Of a stretch of DNA of 12,871 bases, positions 1 to 6,952 are shown one piece after another. Position 1 is the stretch's first letter. The number at the start of each line of letters is the position of its first letter. The position numbers were made by a program, and so were the translations under genes. The DNA lies in the NCBI GenBank assembly GCA_013362555.1, contig JABFVX010000248.1, positions 1 through 12,871 of the forward strand, given 5' to 3'. The DNA comes from Mycobacteriaceae bacterium (lineage in GTDB: Bacteria > Actinomycetota > Actinomycetes > Mycobacteriales > Mycobacteriaceae). The notes under the pieces are model-generated. The model was not told the DNA's origin and searched no databases. It saw nothing but the letters and a program-made list of their open reading frames with translations.

Positions 1-2214
1 GGCGGCAGTCGGCCTGGGCCGTTCGACTGGAAGAACTGGAAAACCTGGAACTGGCGTGTAATTCGGCGCACCCTGTATTCCCTGACCGCACTGGGCCTGG
101 TGCTGCCGGTCGCCGCGTTCCTGATCGCCTACATGACGGTCAAGGTGCCCAACCCGAGTGACATCAAGACCAACCAGGTCGCGACGATCGTCGCCGAGGA
201 CGGCAGCACGGTGCTGTCGCGGATCGTGCCGCCGGGCGGCAACCGAACCGACGTCACCATCGAGCAGGTTCCGCCCGCCGTGCGCAACGCGGTGATTGCC
301 GCCGAGGACCGCAGCTTCTACACCAACCCCGGCTTCTCCGTCACCGGCATCCTGCGCGCGGTGCGCGACAACGTGCTCGGCCGCGACAACGCGGGCGGCG
401 GCTCGACCATCACCCAGCAGTACGTGAAGAACGCCATGCTCACCTCGGACCGCAAGCTCAGCCGCAAGGTCAAAGAGTTCGTGATCTCGGCCAAGATGGC
501 CCGCGAGTGGAGCAAGGACGACATCCTCGTCGCCTACCTCAACACCATCTATTTCGGTCGCAATGCGTACGGCATCGCGGCGGCGGCCAAGGCGTACTTC
601 GACAAGCCGGTGGACAAGCTCACCGTCGCGGAGGGCGCGGTGCTCGCTTCCACGATCCGGTCGCCGTCCAACCTGGATCCCGAGCAGAACCCGGACTCCG
701 CCAAACAGCGGTGGGGCTACGTGCTCGACGGCATGGTCGACGGCGGCAAGCTGAGCCGCGAGGAGCGGCAGTCGGTGCAGTACCCGCAGGTGATCTCGCG
801 AGCCAAGGCCAGCGGCGACGCCGCGGACCAAGGTCCGGCGGGCCTGATCAAGTCCCAGGTGATCCGGGAGCTGGTCGACGCGGGCATCAGCGAACAGCAG
901 ATCAACACCGAGGGCCTGCAGATCACCACCACGATCGATCCGAAGGCGCAGAAGGCCGCCGAGGAGTCGGTGGTGAAGGTGATGGACGGCGAACCGCAGC
1001 AGCTGCGCACCGCCGTCGTGTCGGTCGACCCGAAATCCGGCGCGATCCGCGCCTATTACGGCGGGCCGCACGGCACCGGGTTCGACTACGCCAACGCGGG
1101 TGAGATGACGGGCTCCTCCTTCAAGGTCTTCGGCCTGGCGGCGAACCTTCAGCAAGGCAAGCCCCTGTCGCAGATGTACGACAGCTCCCCGCTGACGGTG
1201 CACGGCATCGAAATCACCAACGTCGAAGGCGAGGGGTGCGGCGTCTGCACCATCGCCGAGGCGCTGAAGCGCTCGCTGAACACCAGCTTCTACCGGATGG
1301 AGCTGGAGATGCAGAACGGCCCGGAGAAGATCGCCGAGATGGCGCACAGCCTCGGCATTCCCAAAGCGATTCCCGGGATCGGCAAGACGCTGGTCAACCC
1401 GGACGGCTCGCCGCCCAACACCGGCATCATCCTGGGCCAGTACCAGGTGCGGGTGATGGACATGGCCTCGGCCTACGCCACTCTTGCCGCGTCCGGCGTC
1501 TACCACGCCCCGCACTTCGTGTCGAAGGTCGTGACGTCGGACGGGAGCGTGCTGCTCGACCGCACCGACCCGGCGGGCGAGAGCCGAGTCGACTCGTCCG
1601 TGGCCGACAACGTGACCGCCGCCATGGAGCCCATCGCGGGCTGGTCGCGCCACCACGACCTGAAGGGCGGCAGGCCGTCCGCGGTCAAGACCGGAACCGT
1701 GCAGCTCGGCACCTCGAAGGAGAACCGGGACGCCTGGATGGTCGGCTACACCCCGTCCTTGTCGACCGCGGTCTGGGTCGGCACCGACAACGGCGAGAAA
1801 CTGCGCAACTCCAGCGGCGGCATGGTCTACGGCTCCGGCCTGCCCGGCGACATCTGGAAAGGCACAATGGACGGCGCGCTGGCCGGCTCGCCGATCGAGA
1901 AGTTCCCGAAGCCGCCGCCCATCGGCGGCCAAGCGGGCGTGCCAGCGTGGAGCGCGCCGTACACCCCGCCGAGCACCACCGAAGAAGTTCCGTTCGAGCT
2001 GCCGCAGATGACCCAGAGCTTCATCACCCCGCTGCCCGGCGTCACGATCCCGGTGCAGGTCCCGGCGCTGCCGCAAGAGCCGCGCCCGCGCCGCCAAGCG
2101 GCTCCGCAAGCCCAGGGCTCCCCCATGCCCGGCCAGCCGATGCTGGGCGACCCGAACCTGCCTACCACTACCCCCTCCGGCCCTCCGACGACGTCGGAAT
2201 CCCCGCCGAACTAG
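1..2214 (+). CDS. ponA1: Bifunctional class A penicillin-binding protein, PonA1-like (5' end outside window)
   Basis: Peptidoglycan synthase that polymerises lipid II glycan strands (GT51 domain) and cross-links stem peptides (transpeptidase domain) on the outer face of the membrane. The frame is open to the left edge, so the true start is upstream; the GTG at 100 falls inside the membrane helix and is not the start. Numbering from the first in-window codon, a basic, Trp-rich cytoplasmic stretch (about 10-24) precedes one TM helix (about 25-46). The GT51 domain has the catalytic Glu in AAEDRSFY (Glu codon 304-306), then GGSTITQQYVKN and a YLNTIYFGRNAYGI segment. The transpeptidase domain has SSFK (nucleophile Ser codon 1114-1116), SLN (1273-1281) and KTGT (1687-1698). 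A Pro-rich tail of about 100 residues follows, as in mycobacterial PonA1. Long stretches resemble M. tuberculosis PonA1 from memory, and all catalytic motifs are intact. Confidence 0.95.
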   Translation, partial: GGSRPGPFDWKNWKTWNWRVIRRTLYSLTALGLVLPVAAFLIAYMTVKVPNPSDIKTNQVATIVAEDGSTVLSRIVPPGGNRTDVTIEQVPPAVRNAVIAAEDRSFYTNPGFSVTGILRAVRDNVLGRDNAGGGSTITQQYVKNAMLTSDRKLSRKVKEFVISAKMAREWSKDDILVAYLNTIYFGRNAYGIAAAAKAYFDKPVDKLTVAEGAVLASTIRSPSNLDPEQNPDSAKQRWGYVLDGMVDGGKLSREERQSVQYPQVISRAKASGDAADQGPAGLIKSQVIRELVDAGISEQQINTEGLQITTTIDPKAQKAAEESVVKVMDGEPQQLRTAVVSVDPKSGAIRAYYGGPHGTGFDYANAGEMTGSSFKVFGLAANLQQGKPLSQMYDSSPLTVHGIEITNVEGEGCGVCTIAEALKRSLNTSFYRMELEMQNGPEKIAEMAHSLGIPKAIPGIGKTLVNPDGSPPNTGIILGQYQVRVMDMASAYATLAASGVYHAPHFVSKVVTSDGSVLLDRTDPAGESRVDSSVADNVTAAMEPIAGWSRHHDLKGGRPSAVKTGTVQLGTSKENRDAWMVGYTPSLSTAVWVGTDNGEKLRNSSGGMVYGSGLPGDIWKGTMDGALAGSPIEKFPKPPPIGGQAGVPAWSAPYTPPSTTEEVPFELPQMTQSFITPLPGVTIPVQVPALPQEPRPRRQAAPQAQGSPMPGQPMLGDPNLPTTTPSGPPTTSESPPN

Positions 2215-2224
2215 CTGAAAGCTA

Positions 2225-2333
2225 TTCCAGAACGACCCACGCTGTGTCGATGCGCGAGCCGCCGCTGTGTCGGTGCGTGACCGCTCCGCTCCACCGCCGC
2301 TGCGCCGAACGCAACTCGTGGGTCGTTCTGGAA
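2225..2333. repeat. Intergenic palindrome family, copy 1 (long composite form)
   Basis: Perfect 17-bp inverted repeat, TTCCAGAACGACCCACG at 2225-2241 and its reverse complement at 2317-2333, beginning 10 nt after the ponA stop. The ends match the other four family copies, and the right half (GAACGCAAC then GTGGGTCGTTCTGGA) resembles the right half of the copy at 8050. The 75-nt interior is much longer than in the other copies. It holds an imperfect 23-nt tandem duplication starting GCTGTGTCG at 2241 and 2264 (17 of 23 bases identical). It lies between ponA and the GT87 gene and has no T-tract after it. Confidence 0.8.
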
Positions 2334-2372
2334 CGTACCAACACTCGGGGCGGCGGGGGTGCGGACGCCCGG

Positions 2373-2386
2373 TAGCCTCGATAGTC
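2373..2386 (+). promoter_or_regulatory. Possible -10 element (TAGCCT) for a leaderless GT87 transcript
   Basis: TAGCCT at 2373-2378 fits the actinobacterial TANNNT -10 pattern and ends 8 nt before the GTG at 2387. No Shine-Dalgarno sequence lies between them, which suggests transcription starting at or near the start codon. No convincing -35 is visible. This element was used to choose the GT87 start. Confidence 0.4.
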
Positions 2387-4030
2387 GTGACGGCAGCAAC
2401 TCCCGGTCCCGAACACCGCGACGGCGAGCCCGCGTGGGCGGGGTCGGTGTCCGGCCCCGAGGCGTTGGCGGGCGACCGGCGCTCGGCCGAGTCACGAGAT
2501 CTGCCCAGCCGCAACGATTCTCTGACCGCGCAGCTCTCGGACATGATCGGCGGACCGGTGGGGCGGCACGCGCTGATCGGGCGGCAGCGGTTCTTCACGC
2601 CAGTGCGAGTGCTGCTGGCGCTGGCGCTGGTACTGCTGTCGCTGGGCTGGTTCACCAAGGTGGGCTGCATCCAGCAGGGCCCGGTCGGGCCGAACGGCAG
2701 CATCGGGCTGGACTGGAGCGGGCAGCGCCAGTACACGGCGATGTGCTATTCCGACATCGTCCCGCTCTACGGCGCCGAGCACCTCGACGAGGGCGCGTTC
2801 CCGTATAAGAAGCTGTTCTTCGACCAGAACCCCGACGGCTCGCCGCAGCCTCGATACATGGAATACCCGGTAGTCGCGGGCCTGTACCAGTACGTGGTGA
2901 TGATGATGGCGAAGGCCTGGGACGCGGCGGATTGGCTGCCCGGCGGACTGCAGCCGGTGATCTATTTCGACATCGCCGCGGTGGGATTGGCATTGGCCTG
3001 GCTCACCACGCTGTGGGCCTGCGCGCGGATCGCCGGGCGCCGCGTCTGGGATGCGGCGCTGATCGCCTGCTCACCACTGGTCGCGGTGCACGCCTTCACC
3101 AACTTCGACGCCCTCGCCACCGCCTGCACCGCGGGCGCGCTGCTGGCGTGGGCGAAGGCGGGCGCCGTCGGCGGCCGCGCCTCGACACAGCGGCTGGTGC
3201 TGGCCGGGGTGCTGCTGGGCGTCGGCGGCGCGACCAAGCTGTATCCGCTGATGCTGCTGCTGCCGATGCTCGCGCTGTGCGTGCGGTCCGGCAAGACGGC
3301 GGCGTGGCGTCACACCGCCGCGGCCGCCGCTGCCACCTGGACGGCCGTGAATCTGCCTATCGCGCTGCTGTATCCGCACGGCTGGTGGGAATTCTTCCGG
3401 CTCAACACCCAGCGCAACATGGACCCGGATTCGATCTACAACGTGATCGCCTCGTTCACCGGGTGGGCCGGATTCGACCCCGGAACGCGGCCGGGGCAGG
3501 CGCCCGCCGTGCTCAACGCGGTGTCGCTGGTCCTGTTCGCAGCCGTCTGCCTGGGCGTGGTGTACCTGGCGCTTACCGCGCCGCGCAGGCCGCGGCTGGC
3601 GCAGTTGGCTTTCCTGCTCATCGCCGGGTTCCTGCTCACGAACAAGGTGTGGAGTCCGCAGTACTCGCTGTGGCTGGTGCCGCTGGCTGTGCTCGCCCTC
3701 CCGCACCGGCGCATCCTGCTCGCCTGGATGGCGGTCGACGCGTTCGTCTGGGTCCCGCGGATGTATTTCTACCTCGGCCCCGACCACAAGGGCCTGCCCC
3801 AGCAGTGGTTCACCACGACTGTCCTGATCCGCGACATGGTGGTAGTCGTGTTGTGCGCCTTGGTGATCCGCCAGATCTACCGGCCCCAGGAAGACCTGGT
3901 GCGCTACGGGTTCGTCGACGACCCCACCGGCGGCGTTCTCGACCAGGCCCCCGACGCCCCGCCGCACTGGCTTCCGCCCGCGGCGCTACCGCAGGCCCGC
4001 CCCGCGCCGACCCCCTGGCCCGTCTCCTGA
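2387..4030 (+). CDS. GT87-family polytopic membrane glycosyltransferase (Rv0051-like)
   Basis: Predicted GT-C fold integral membrane glycosyltransferase, 547 aa, of the family that includes actinobacterial polyprenyl-phosphate-mannose-dependent enzymes; the actual sugar and acceptor are unknown. The N-terminal cytoplasmic region (about 1-70) is hydrophilic and low in complexity. The first TM (about 72-90) is followed by an extracytoplasmic loop with KVGC, then CYSDI (120-124). The Asp in SDI is in the position expected for a GT-C catalytic Asp (inference). MEYPV (158-162), TNFDA, TKLYPL, VNLPIAL and KVWSPQYSLWLVP follow among about ten hydrophobic segments; the C-terminus is Pro-rich. Its position directly after ponA matches ponA1-Rv0051 in mycobacteria and suggests an envelope role. 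GTG 2387 is preferred because of the -10 at 2373. The frame is open further upstream to 2267, but that would run into the repeat. Met53 is another possible start. Confidence 0.85.
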   Translation: MTAATPGPEHRDGEPAWAGSVSGPEALAGDRRSAESRDLPSRNDSLTAQLSDMIGGPVGRHALIGRQRFFTPVRVLLALALVLLSLGWFTKVGCIQQGPVGPNGSIGLDWSGQRQYTAMCYSDIVPLYGAEHLDEGAFPYKKLFFDQNPDGSPQPRYMEYPVVAGLYQYVVMMMAKAWDAADWLPGGLQPVIYFDIAAVGLALAWLTTLWACARIAGRRVWDAALIACSPLVAVHAFTNFDALATACTAGALLAWAKAGAVGGRASTQRLVLAGVLLGVGGATKLYPLMLLLPMLALCVRSGKTAAWRHTAAAAAATWTAVNLPIALLYPHGWWEFFRLNTQRNMDPDSIYNVIASFTGWAGFDPGTRPGQAPAVLNAVSLVLFAAVCLGVVYLALTAPRRPRLAQLAFLLIAGFLLTNKVWSPQYSLWLVPLAVLALPHRRILLAWMAVDAFVWVPRMYFYLGPDHKGLPQQWFTTTVLIRDMVVVVLCALVIRQIYRPQEDLVRYGFVDDPTGGVLDQAPDAPPHWLPPAALPQARPAPTPWPVS

Positions 4031-4049
4031 ACCCAGTCGCCAGTACAAA

Positions 4050-4104
4050 CCTCCAGAATGACCCGTGACGTGCGCTGGACGCACGTCACGGGACATTCTG
4101 GAGG
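4050..4104. repeat. Intergenic palindrome family, copy 2
   Basis: Near-perfect inverted repeat: 25-nt arms 4050-4074 and 4080-4104, a 5-nt loop (CTGGA) and one arm mismatch (GGGACATT where GGGTCATT would pair). The left arm begins CCTCCAGAATGACCCGTGAC. It starts 19 nt after the GT87 stop and lies 5' of the DUF1330 promoter. RNA from either strand would form a very stable hairpin. No T-run follows on either side, so it is not a canonical intrinsic terminator. Confidence 0.9.
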
Positions 4105-4132
4105 TACTGAAGCGGTACCTAGAGACGCCAGA

Positions 4133-4174
4133 TTTCCGAATGCCGGTTGCTGCCTAGGCTCGGCGGCAACCGGC
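4133..4174 (+). promoter_or_regulatory. Candidate DUF1330 promoter with a dyad around the -10
   Basis: TAGGCT at 4155-4160 is a plausible -10, with a weak TTTCCG -35 at 4133-4138 (16-nt spacer). The -10 sits in the loop of a dyad: GCCGGTTGC at 4142-4150 pairs exactly with GCAACCGGC at 4166-4174, and GCC 4152-4154 pairs with GGC 4162-4164. Such placement suits an operator that blocks RNA polymerase. The start codon is about 55 nt downstream. Both the promoter and the operator are inferred. Confidence 0.4.
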
Positions 4175-4222
4175 GTTCCCGGATTCGTCCCGCGCCGCGA
4201 CGATCCACACAGAGGAGAGACG

Positions 4223-4588
4223 ATGCGTGCTTATCTGCTTGCTCGCCTGCATGATCCAAGCGGGCCGGTCGCCGCCGACGTCCTCGAGTACCTGGAGCGG
4301 GTGCAATCCACCCTGGATCCGTTCGGGGGGCGGTTCCTCGTCCACGGCGGCGCCGTCGCGGTGAAGGAAGGCAGCTGGCCGGGCGGCGTGGTTCTGGTCG
4401 AGTTCCCCTCGCTACGACATGCTGAGGAGTTCTACGACTCGCCCGCCTATCGCGACATCAAGCCGCTGCGCACGGCCCACATCGAGGGCGATCTCATCCT
4501 CGTCGAGGGCTGCGGACCCGGCCATGACGCCGCGAACGTGGCAGCCGCCCTGCGCGCCGAAGTTCCTGCCTTCCAGGATGACCCGTGA
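4223..4588 (+). CDS. DUF1330 family protein
   Basis: Small cytoplasmic protein of 121 aa in the DUF1330 family (ferredoxin-like dimeric alpha-beta barrel fold); no enzymatic role is established for the family. Recognisable blocks are MRAYLLARLHD at the N-terminus, YGGRFLV-type FGGRFLVHGG (34-43), VVLVEFPSLRHAEEFYDSPAYRDIKPLR across about 56-83 in segments typical of the family, and GDLILVEG (89-96). The ATG at 4223 is chosen because AGAGGAGAGA at 4211-4220 is a strong ribosome-binding site and because the family begins here; the upstream open frame is not needed. The last residues FQDDP and the TGA are encoded by the left arm of a palindromic repeat, so the C-terminal tail after about residue 100 may be partly repeat-derived. 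The gene is convergent with the TerD-like gene. Confidence 0.85.
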   Translation: MRAYLLARLHDPSGPVAADVLEYLERVQSTLDPFGGRFLVHGGAVAVKEGSWPGGVVLVEFPSLRHAEEFYDSPAYRDIKPLRTAHIEGDLILVEGCGPGHDAANVAAALRAEVPAFQDDP

Positions 4589-4624
4589 CGTGCGCTGAAC
4601 GCACGTCACGGGTCATTCAGGAAA
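4571..4624. repeat. Intergenic palindrome family, copy 3 (contains DUF1330 stop codon)
   Basis: Inverted repeat with a perfect 17-bp core (ATGACCCGTGACGTGCG at 4578-4594, reverse complement at 4600-4616) and imperfect outer ends (TTCCAGG / TCAGGAA). The TGA of the DUF1330 gene is at 4586-4588, inside the left arm. It fills the 46-nt gap to the convergent TerD-like gene, whose stop is at 4635, so it could act on both transcripts. No T-tract is present. Confidence 0.9.
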
Positions 4625-4634
4625 GGTTTCCGGC

Positions 4635-5768
4635 CTAGGCGCCGACGAAGCGGCCCACTTGGGAGGCGGCTTCGACGGGGTGGCCCGCTTGAATGCCTTC
4701 GCCGATGGCTTCGAGTTTCCAGACGGAATCGGCGCCGCGGTAGAGCTTGGCCATGACCATGCCGGTGTGGCCGCCGCCGCCGAGCAGGTCGTAGCGGGCC
4801 AGCTCGGCGTCGCTGGTGCCGTCGATCAGGCACCAGAAGGCATTCTTGATGCGTTCGAAGGTGTGCCCGGAGTACGAGGTCACCACGAAGACGATCGTCG
4901 TGACGGCGGTCGGCACGCGGGTGAGGTCGATGGTGATCTCTTCGTCGATTCCGCGCTTGTTGCCGATCACGTCGTCGCCGTGGTGGCGGACCGCACCGTC
5001 GACCGACAGCTGGCGTTCGTCGTGGTAGTAGACCACGTCGATCAACCTGCGGCCCGCGTAGACCAACGCCGATGAATCCAGGTCCACCTCCGCGTCCCGC
5101 ATGCCGTAGGGCCCGCGCTCGCGCACCGGGTCCCAGCCGAGCCCCACCCGGACGAAGGCGAGCTCCTTGCCGTTGCCGCTGCGCAGCTCGACCGGTTGGC
5201 CGGGGATCACATCGGCGCTGCGCGACGGGTCGAGCCGCACCTCCGGGAGCGGCGACTGCGCCGAATCGTCCACGTTCACTCCATGATCCGCGATCAACTG
5301 AGCGAAGCCGCCCAGGTAAGGGCTGCCCGCGGCGTGCAGTTTCCACTGTCCGCCAGAGCGATTCAAATCGAGCGCGACCGCGGTGGACTCCGACCCGATG
5401 TCCTCCAGCGTGAAGGTCTGGGTGGTGCGGCCGTAGGCGTCGGTGATCGAAATTCGCGCGGGCGGATACTGCCCGAGCGAATCAGCCTGGTTGTCCAGCG
5501 CCACTACGACCATCACCTGCGTGATCTCGTCCGGGATGCTGCTGAGCGTGATCGACAGCGAATCCATGGCTCCCGCCACGCCGGGCACGAGCCACAGCCC
5601 GGGACCGTGCGGCTGGTTGTAGAACACCAGGTCGGCTTCGTCGCGAACCAAGCCCCGGTCGGTCAGCAAGAGCGCGGAAAGATCCACCGTGGCGTCGAGT
5701 TCGATCGACACCACCATCTCGTCGACGTCCACCGGGACTGTCTGTCCGCGGGTCAAAGTTGCGGGCAC
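4635..5768 (-). CDS. Tandem two-domain TerD-family stress protein
   Basis: Member of the TerD/TerZ/TerE family (calcium-binding bacterial stress proteins linked to tellurite resistance and envelope or metal stress), 377 aa, soluble. It is about twice the usual length of 190 aa because it has two TerD domains. Domain 1 (about 1-165) starts LTRGQTVPV and keeps VFYNQP but lacks the usual GLGWD and acidic motifs, so it looks degenerate. Domain 2 (about 188-375) has VRVGLGWD (207-213), the acidic DAEVDLDSSA (225-234), VVYYHDE, GDDVIGNKRGIDEE in place of the common GEGDGDDE-type loop, IVFVVT and AFWCLIDG, ELARYDL. The start is GTG 5768, directly preceded by a G-rich stretch and a possible -10, which suggests a leaderless or short-leader mRNA. 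The gene is divergent from the GNAT gene; a TerC-type gene lies 1.2 kb away. Confidence 0.88.
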   Translation of the reverse strand: MPATLTRGQTVPVDVDEMVVSIELDATVDLSALLLTDRGLVRDEADLVFYNQPHGPGLWLVPGVAGAMDSLSITLSSIPDEITQVMVVVALDNQADSLGQYPPARISITDAYGRTTQTFTLEDIGSESTAVALDLNRSGGQWKLHAAGSPYLGGFAQLIADHGVNVDDSAQSPLPEVRLDPSRSADVIPGQPVELRSGNGKELAFVRVGLGWDPVRERGPYGMRDAEVDLDSSALVYAGRRLIDVVYYHDERQLSVDGAVRHHGDDVIGNKRGIDEEITIDLTRVPTAVTTIVFVVTSYSGHTFERIKNAFWCLIDGTSDAELARYDLLGGGGHTGMVMAKLYRGADSVWKLEAIGEGIQAGHPVEAASQVGRFVGA

Positions 5769-6136
5769 ACCCCCACCCTATCTGTGGTTTCCGGGTCCGG
5801 CGGTATCGATTCGGTTATCCCTGACGGCGCCCGGCGCGCCGACACCACACCGCCAAGCGTGATCGCCGCCGAAGTCGGCTTCCGCGCATGTACGATGCGC
5901 ACAACATTTCCTTCTTGGTTTCGAAGCATTCGACTTTCGGCAAGCTCATCATCGTTTGATGATTGCGGTCTTCCTTGCGCCTGTGGTGTAACGCAAGCTG
6001 CCACCTCGGCGTCGGCGTCGCACCGCCGCAACGGGCCAACTTGGCGGCGCTACTCCGCTTTCCCAAGGCGTACCGAAACTCACCTGCCCACATGCGGCCG
6101 CCTCAGGGCGGAGCTTCCATCCTCGAAGGACTGCTC
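5769..6136. promoter_or_regulatory. Divergent intergenic interval with AT-rich patch and three dyads
   Basis: This 368-nt interval separates the divergent TerD-like and GNAT genes and contains no gene I can support. About 5895-5965 is clearly more AT-rich than the surroundings. Dyads seen: GCGCAT/ATGCGC at 5884-5889/5895-5900, ATCATC/GATGAT at 5948-5953/5958-5963 (loop GTTT), and CTTGCG/CGCAAG at 5974-5979/5992-5997. On the plus strand, TTGCGG (5963-5968) and TGTAAC (5987-5992), spaced 18 nt, could be a GNAT promoter. On the minus strand, TAGGGT (5780-5775) ends 6 nt before the TerD GTG. The dyads are possible operators; no regulator is identified. Confidence 0.4.
5775..5780 (-). promoter_or_regulatory. 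Possible -10 (TAGGGT) for TerD-like gene
   Basis: On the minus strand TAGGGT ends 6 nt before the GTG at 5768. The intervening GGGGGT is not a spaced Shine-Dalgarno, so a leaderless transcript is plausible. No -35 hexamer is evident. Confidence 0.35.
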
Positions 6137-6799
6137 GTGCCTGCTCCCGTGACTTTGATCGGCCGCGCCGTGCGGCTGGAGCCGCTCGCGTCGCACCACG
6201 CCCCCGCCCTCGCCGAGGCCGCTGCGGCGAACCGGGACACCTACGCGTTCACTCCAGTTCCGCACGGCGAAAACGAGACTCGCGAGTACATCGCGGCGGC
6301 GGCGGCCGACCAAGCCGCGGGGACAGCGCTGCCGTTCGCCATCGTCACCGCCGCGGGCCGGGTGGTGGGCGCGAGCCGGTTCATGAAACTGGCCTATTGG
6401 CAGGGCCCGCTGGTGTGGGGCGCGAATACCGGTGTGCCGCCGAGCGATCCGGGCGACGCGGTGCCGGACGCCGCCGAGATCGGCAACACCTGGCTGGCAG
6501 CGGACGCCCAGGGCTCCGGCATCAATGCGGAGGCGAAGCTGCTGATGCTGCGACACGCCTTCGAGGTATGGGGCGTGCGGCGAGTGTCGATGCGCGCCGA
6601 CATCCGCAACCTGCGCTCCCGCATCGCCATCGAGCGCCTCGGCGCCACCTGCGAAGGCATCCGCCGCTGCCATTCCCGCGGCCTCGACGGCGCGGTCCGC
6701 AACACCGCGTTCTACTCCGTCCTCGACGAGGAATGGCCCGCCGTCCGCGCCACCATCGAAATGCTCCTCCCGGCCGCCCGCCCCCTCCTGTCAGCCTGA
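6137..6799 (+). CDS. GNAT family N-acetyltransferase, RimJ/RimL-like
   Basis: Cytoplasmic acetyl-CoA-dependent N-acetyltransferase of 220 aa in the RimJ/RimL branch, which acetylates protein N-termini or small amines; the substrate here is unknown. Visible blocks are LIGRAVRLEPL (7-17), the beta strands IVTAAGRVVGASRF (69-82), EIGNTWLAADAQGSGIN (114-130, including the acetyl-CoA pyrophosphate loop QGSGIN) and the C-terminal RADIRNLRSRIAIERLGA (153-170), where Asn158 precedes the typical S-R-x-x-I-x-x-L-G pattern. GTG 6137 is chosen because GAAGGA at 6125-6130 is a good ribosome-binding site with 6-nt spacing and the family N-terminus begins here; the frame is open further upstream, but that stretch reads as non-coding. 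A palindrome-family copy follows the stop by 14 nt. Confidence 0.88.
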   Translation: MPAPVTLIGRAVRLEPLASHHAPALAEAAAANRDTYAFTPVPHGENETREYIAAAAADQAAGTALPFAIVTAAGRVVGASRFMKLAYWQGPLVWGANTGVPPSDPGDAVPDAAEIGNTWLAADAQGSGINAEAKLLMLRHAFEVWGVRRVSMRADIRNLRSRIAIERLGATCEGIRRCHSRGLDGAVRNTAFYSVLDEEWPAVRATIEMLLPAARPLLSA

Positions 6800-6813
6800 C
6801 CCCACCCTCCAAC

Positions 6814-6866
6814 CTCCAGAATGACCCATGACGTGCATCCAACGCACTCCGCGGGTCATTCTGGAG
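6814..6866. repeat. Intergenic palindrome family, copy 4
   Basis: Outer arms pair perfectly over 14 bp (CTCCAGAATGACCC at 6814-6827 with its complement at 6853-6866). The inner part pairs poorly (TGACGTGC against GCACTCCG) apart from GTGC/GCAC. The conserved AACCTCCAG left border (6811-6819) is shared with copies 2 and 5. It begins 14 nt after the GNAT stop and precedes the co-directional TerC gene by 86 nt. Confidence 0.88.
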
Positions 6867-6952
6867 ATCGGGCGCCGTGCCGGAAGGCTCGAACTGTGGT
6901 CGGATGATGGGGCTGGATGTGTAGCGGCTCGATCAGCGGGAAGGACACTGAC

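Noticed and set aside
100..102. GTG 100 as the start of the penicillin-binding protein
   Set aside because: The in-frame sequence upstream encodes the rest of the TM helix and a basic cytoplasmic segment up to the window edge, so this would cut the signal-anchor.
2932..4068. Long plus-strand alternative frame inside the GT87 gene
   Set aside because: Arg/Ala/Gly-rich shadow translation typical of high-GC DNA; the GT87 frame has clear family motifs.
3904..4609. Short minus-strand reading frames starting MTCVQRTSRVILE (also a plus-strand one at 6828)
   Set aside because: The shared N-terminus is just the palindrome translated; downstream sequence is unrelated and antisense to or outside real genes. 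It reveals the repeat, not a protein family.
5753..6093. Minus-strand small frames in the TerD-GNAT interval
   Set aside because: No good ribosome-binding site, one begins with TTG, and neither translation resembles a known family; one also overlaps the TerD-like start.
6868..6952. Manganese (yybP-ykoY) riboswitch upstream of the TerC-like gene
   Set aside because: The leader is only about 85 nt and I see no convincing conserved loop motifs or extended structure beyond the palindrome.
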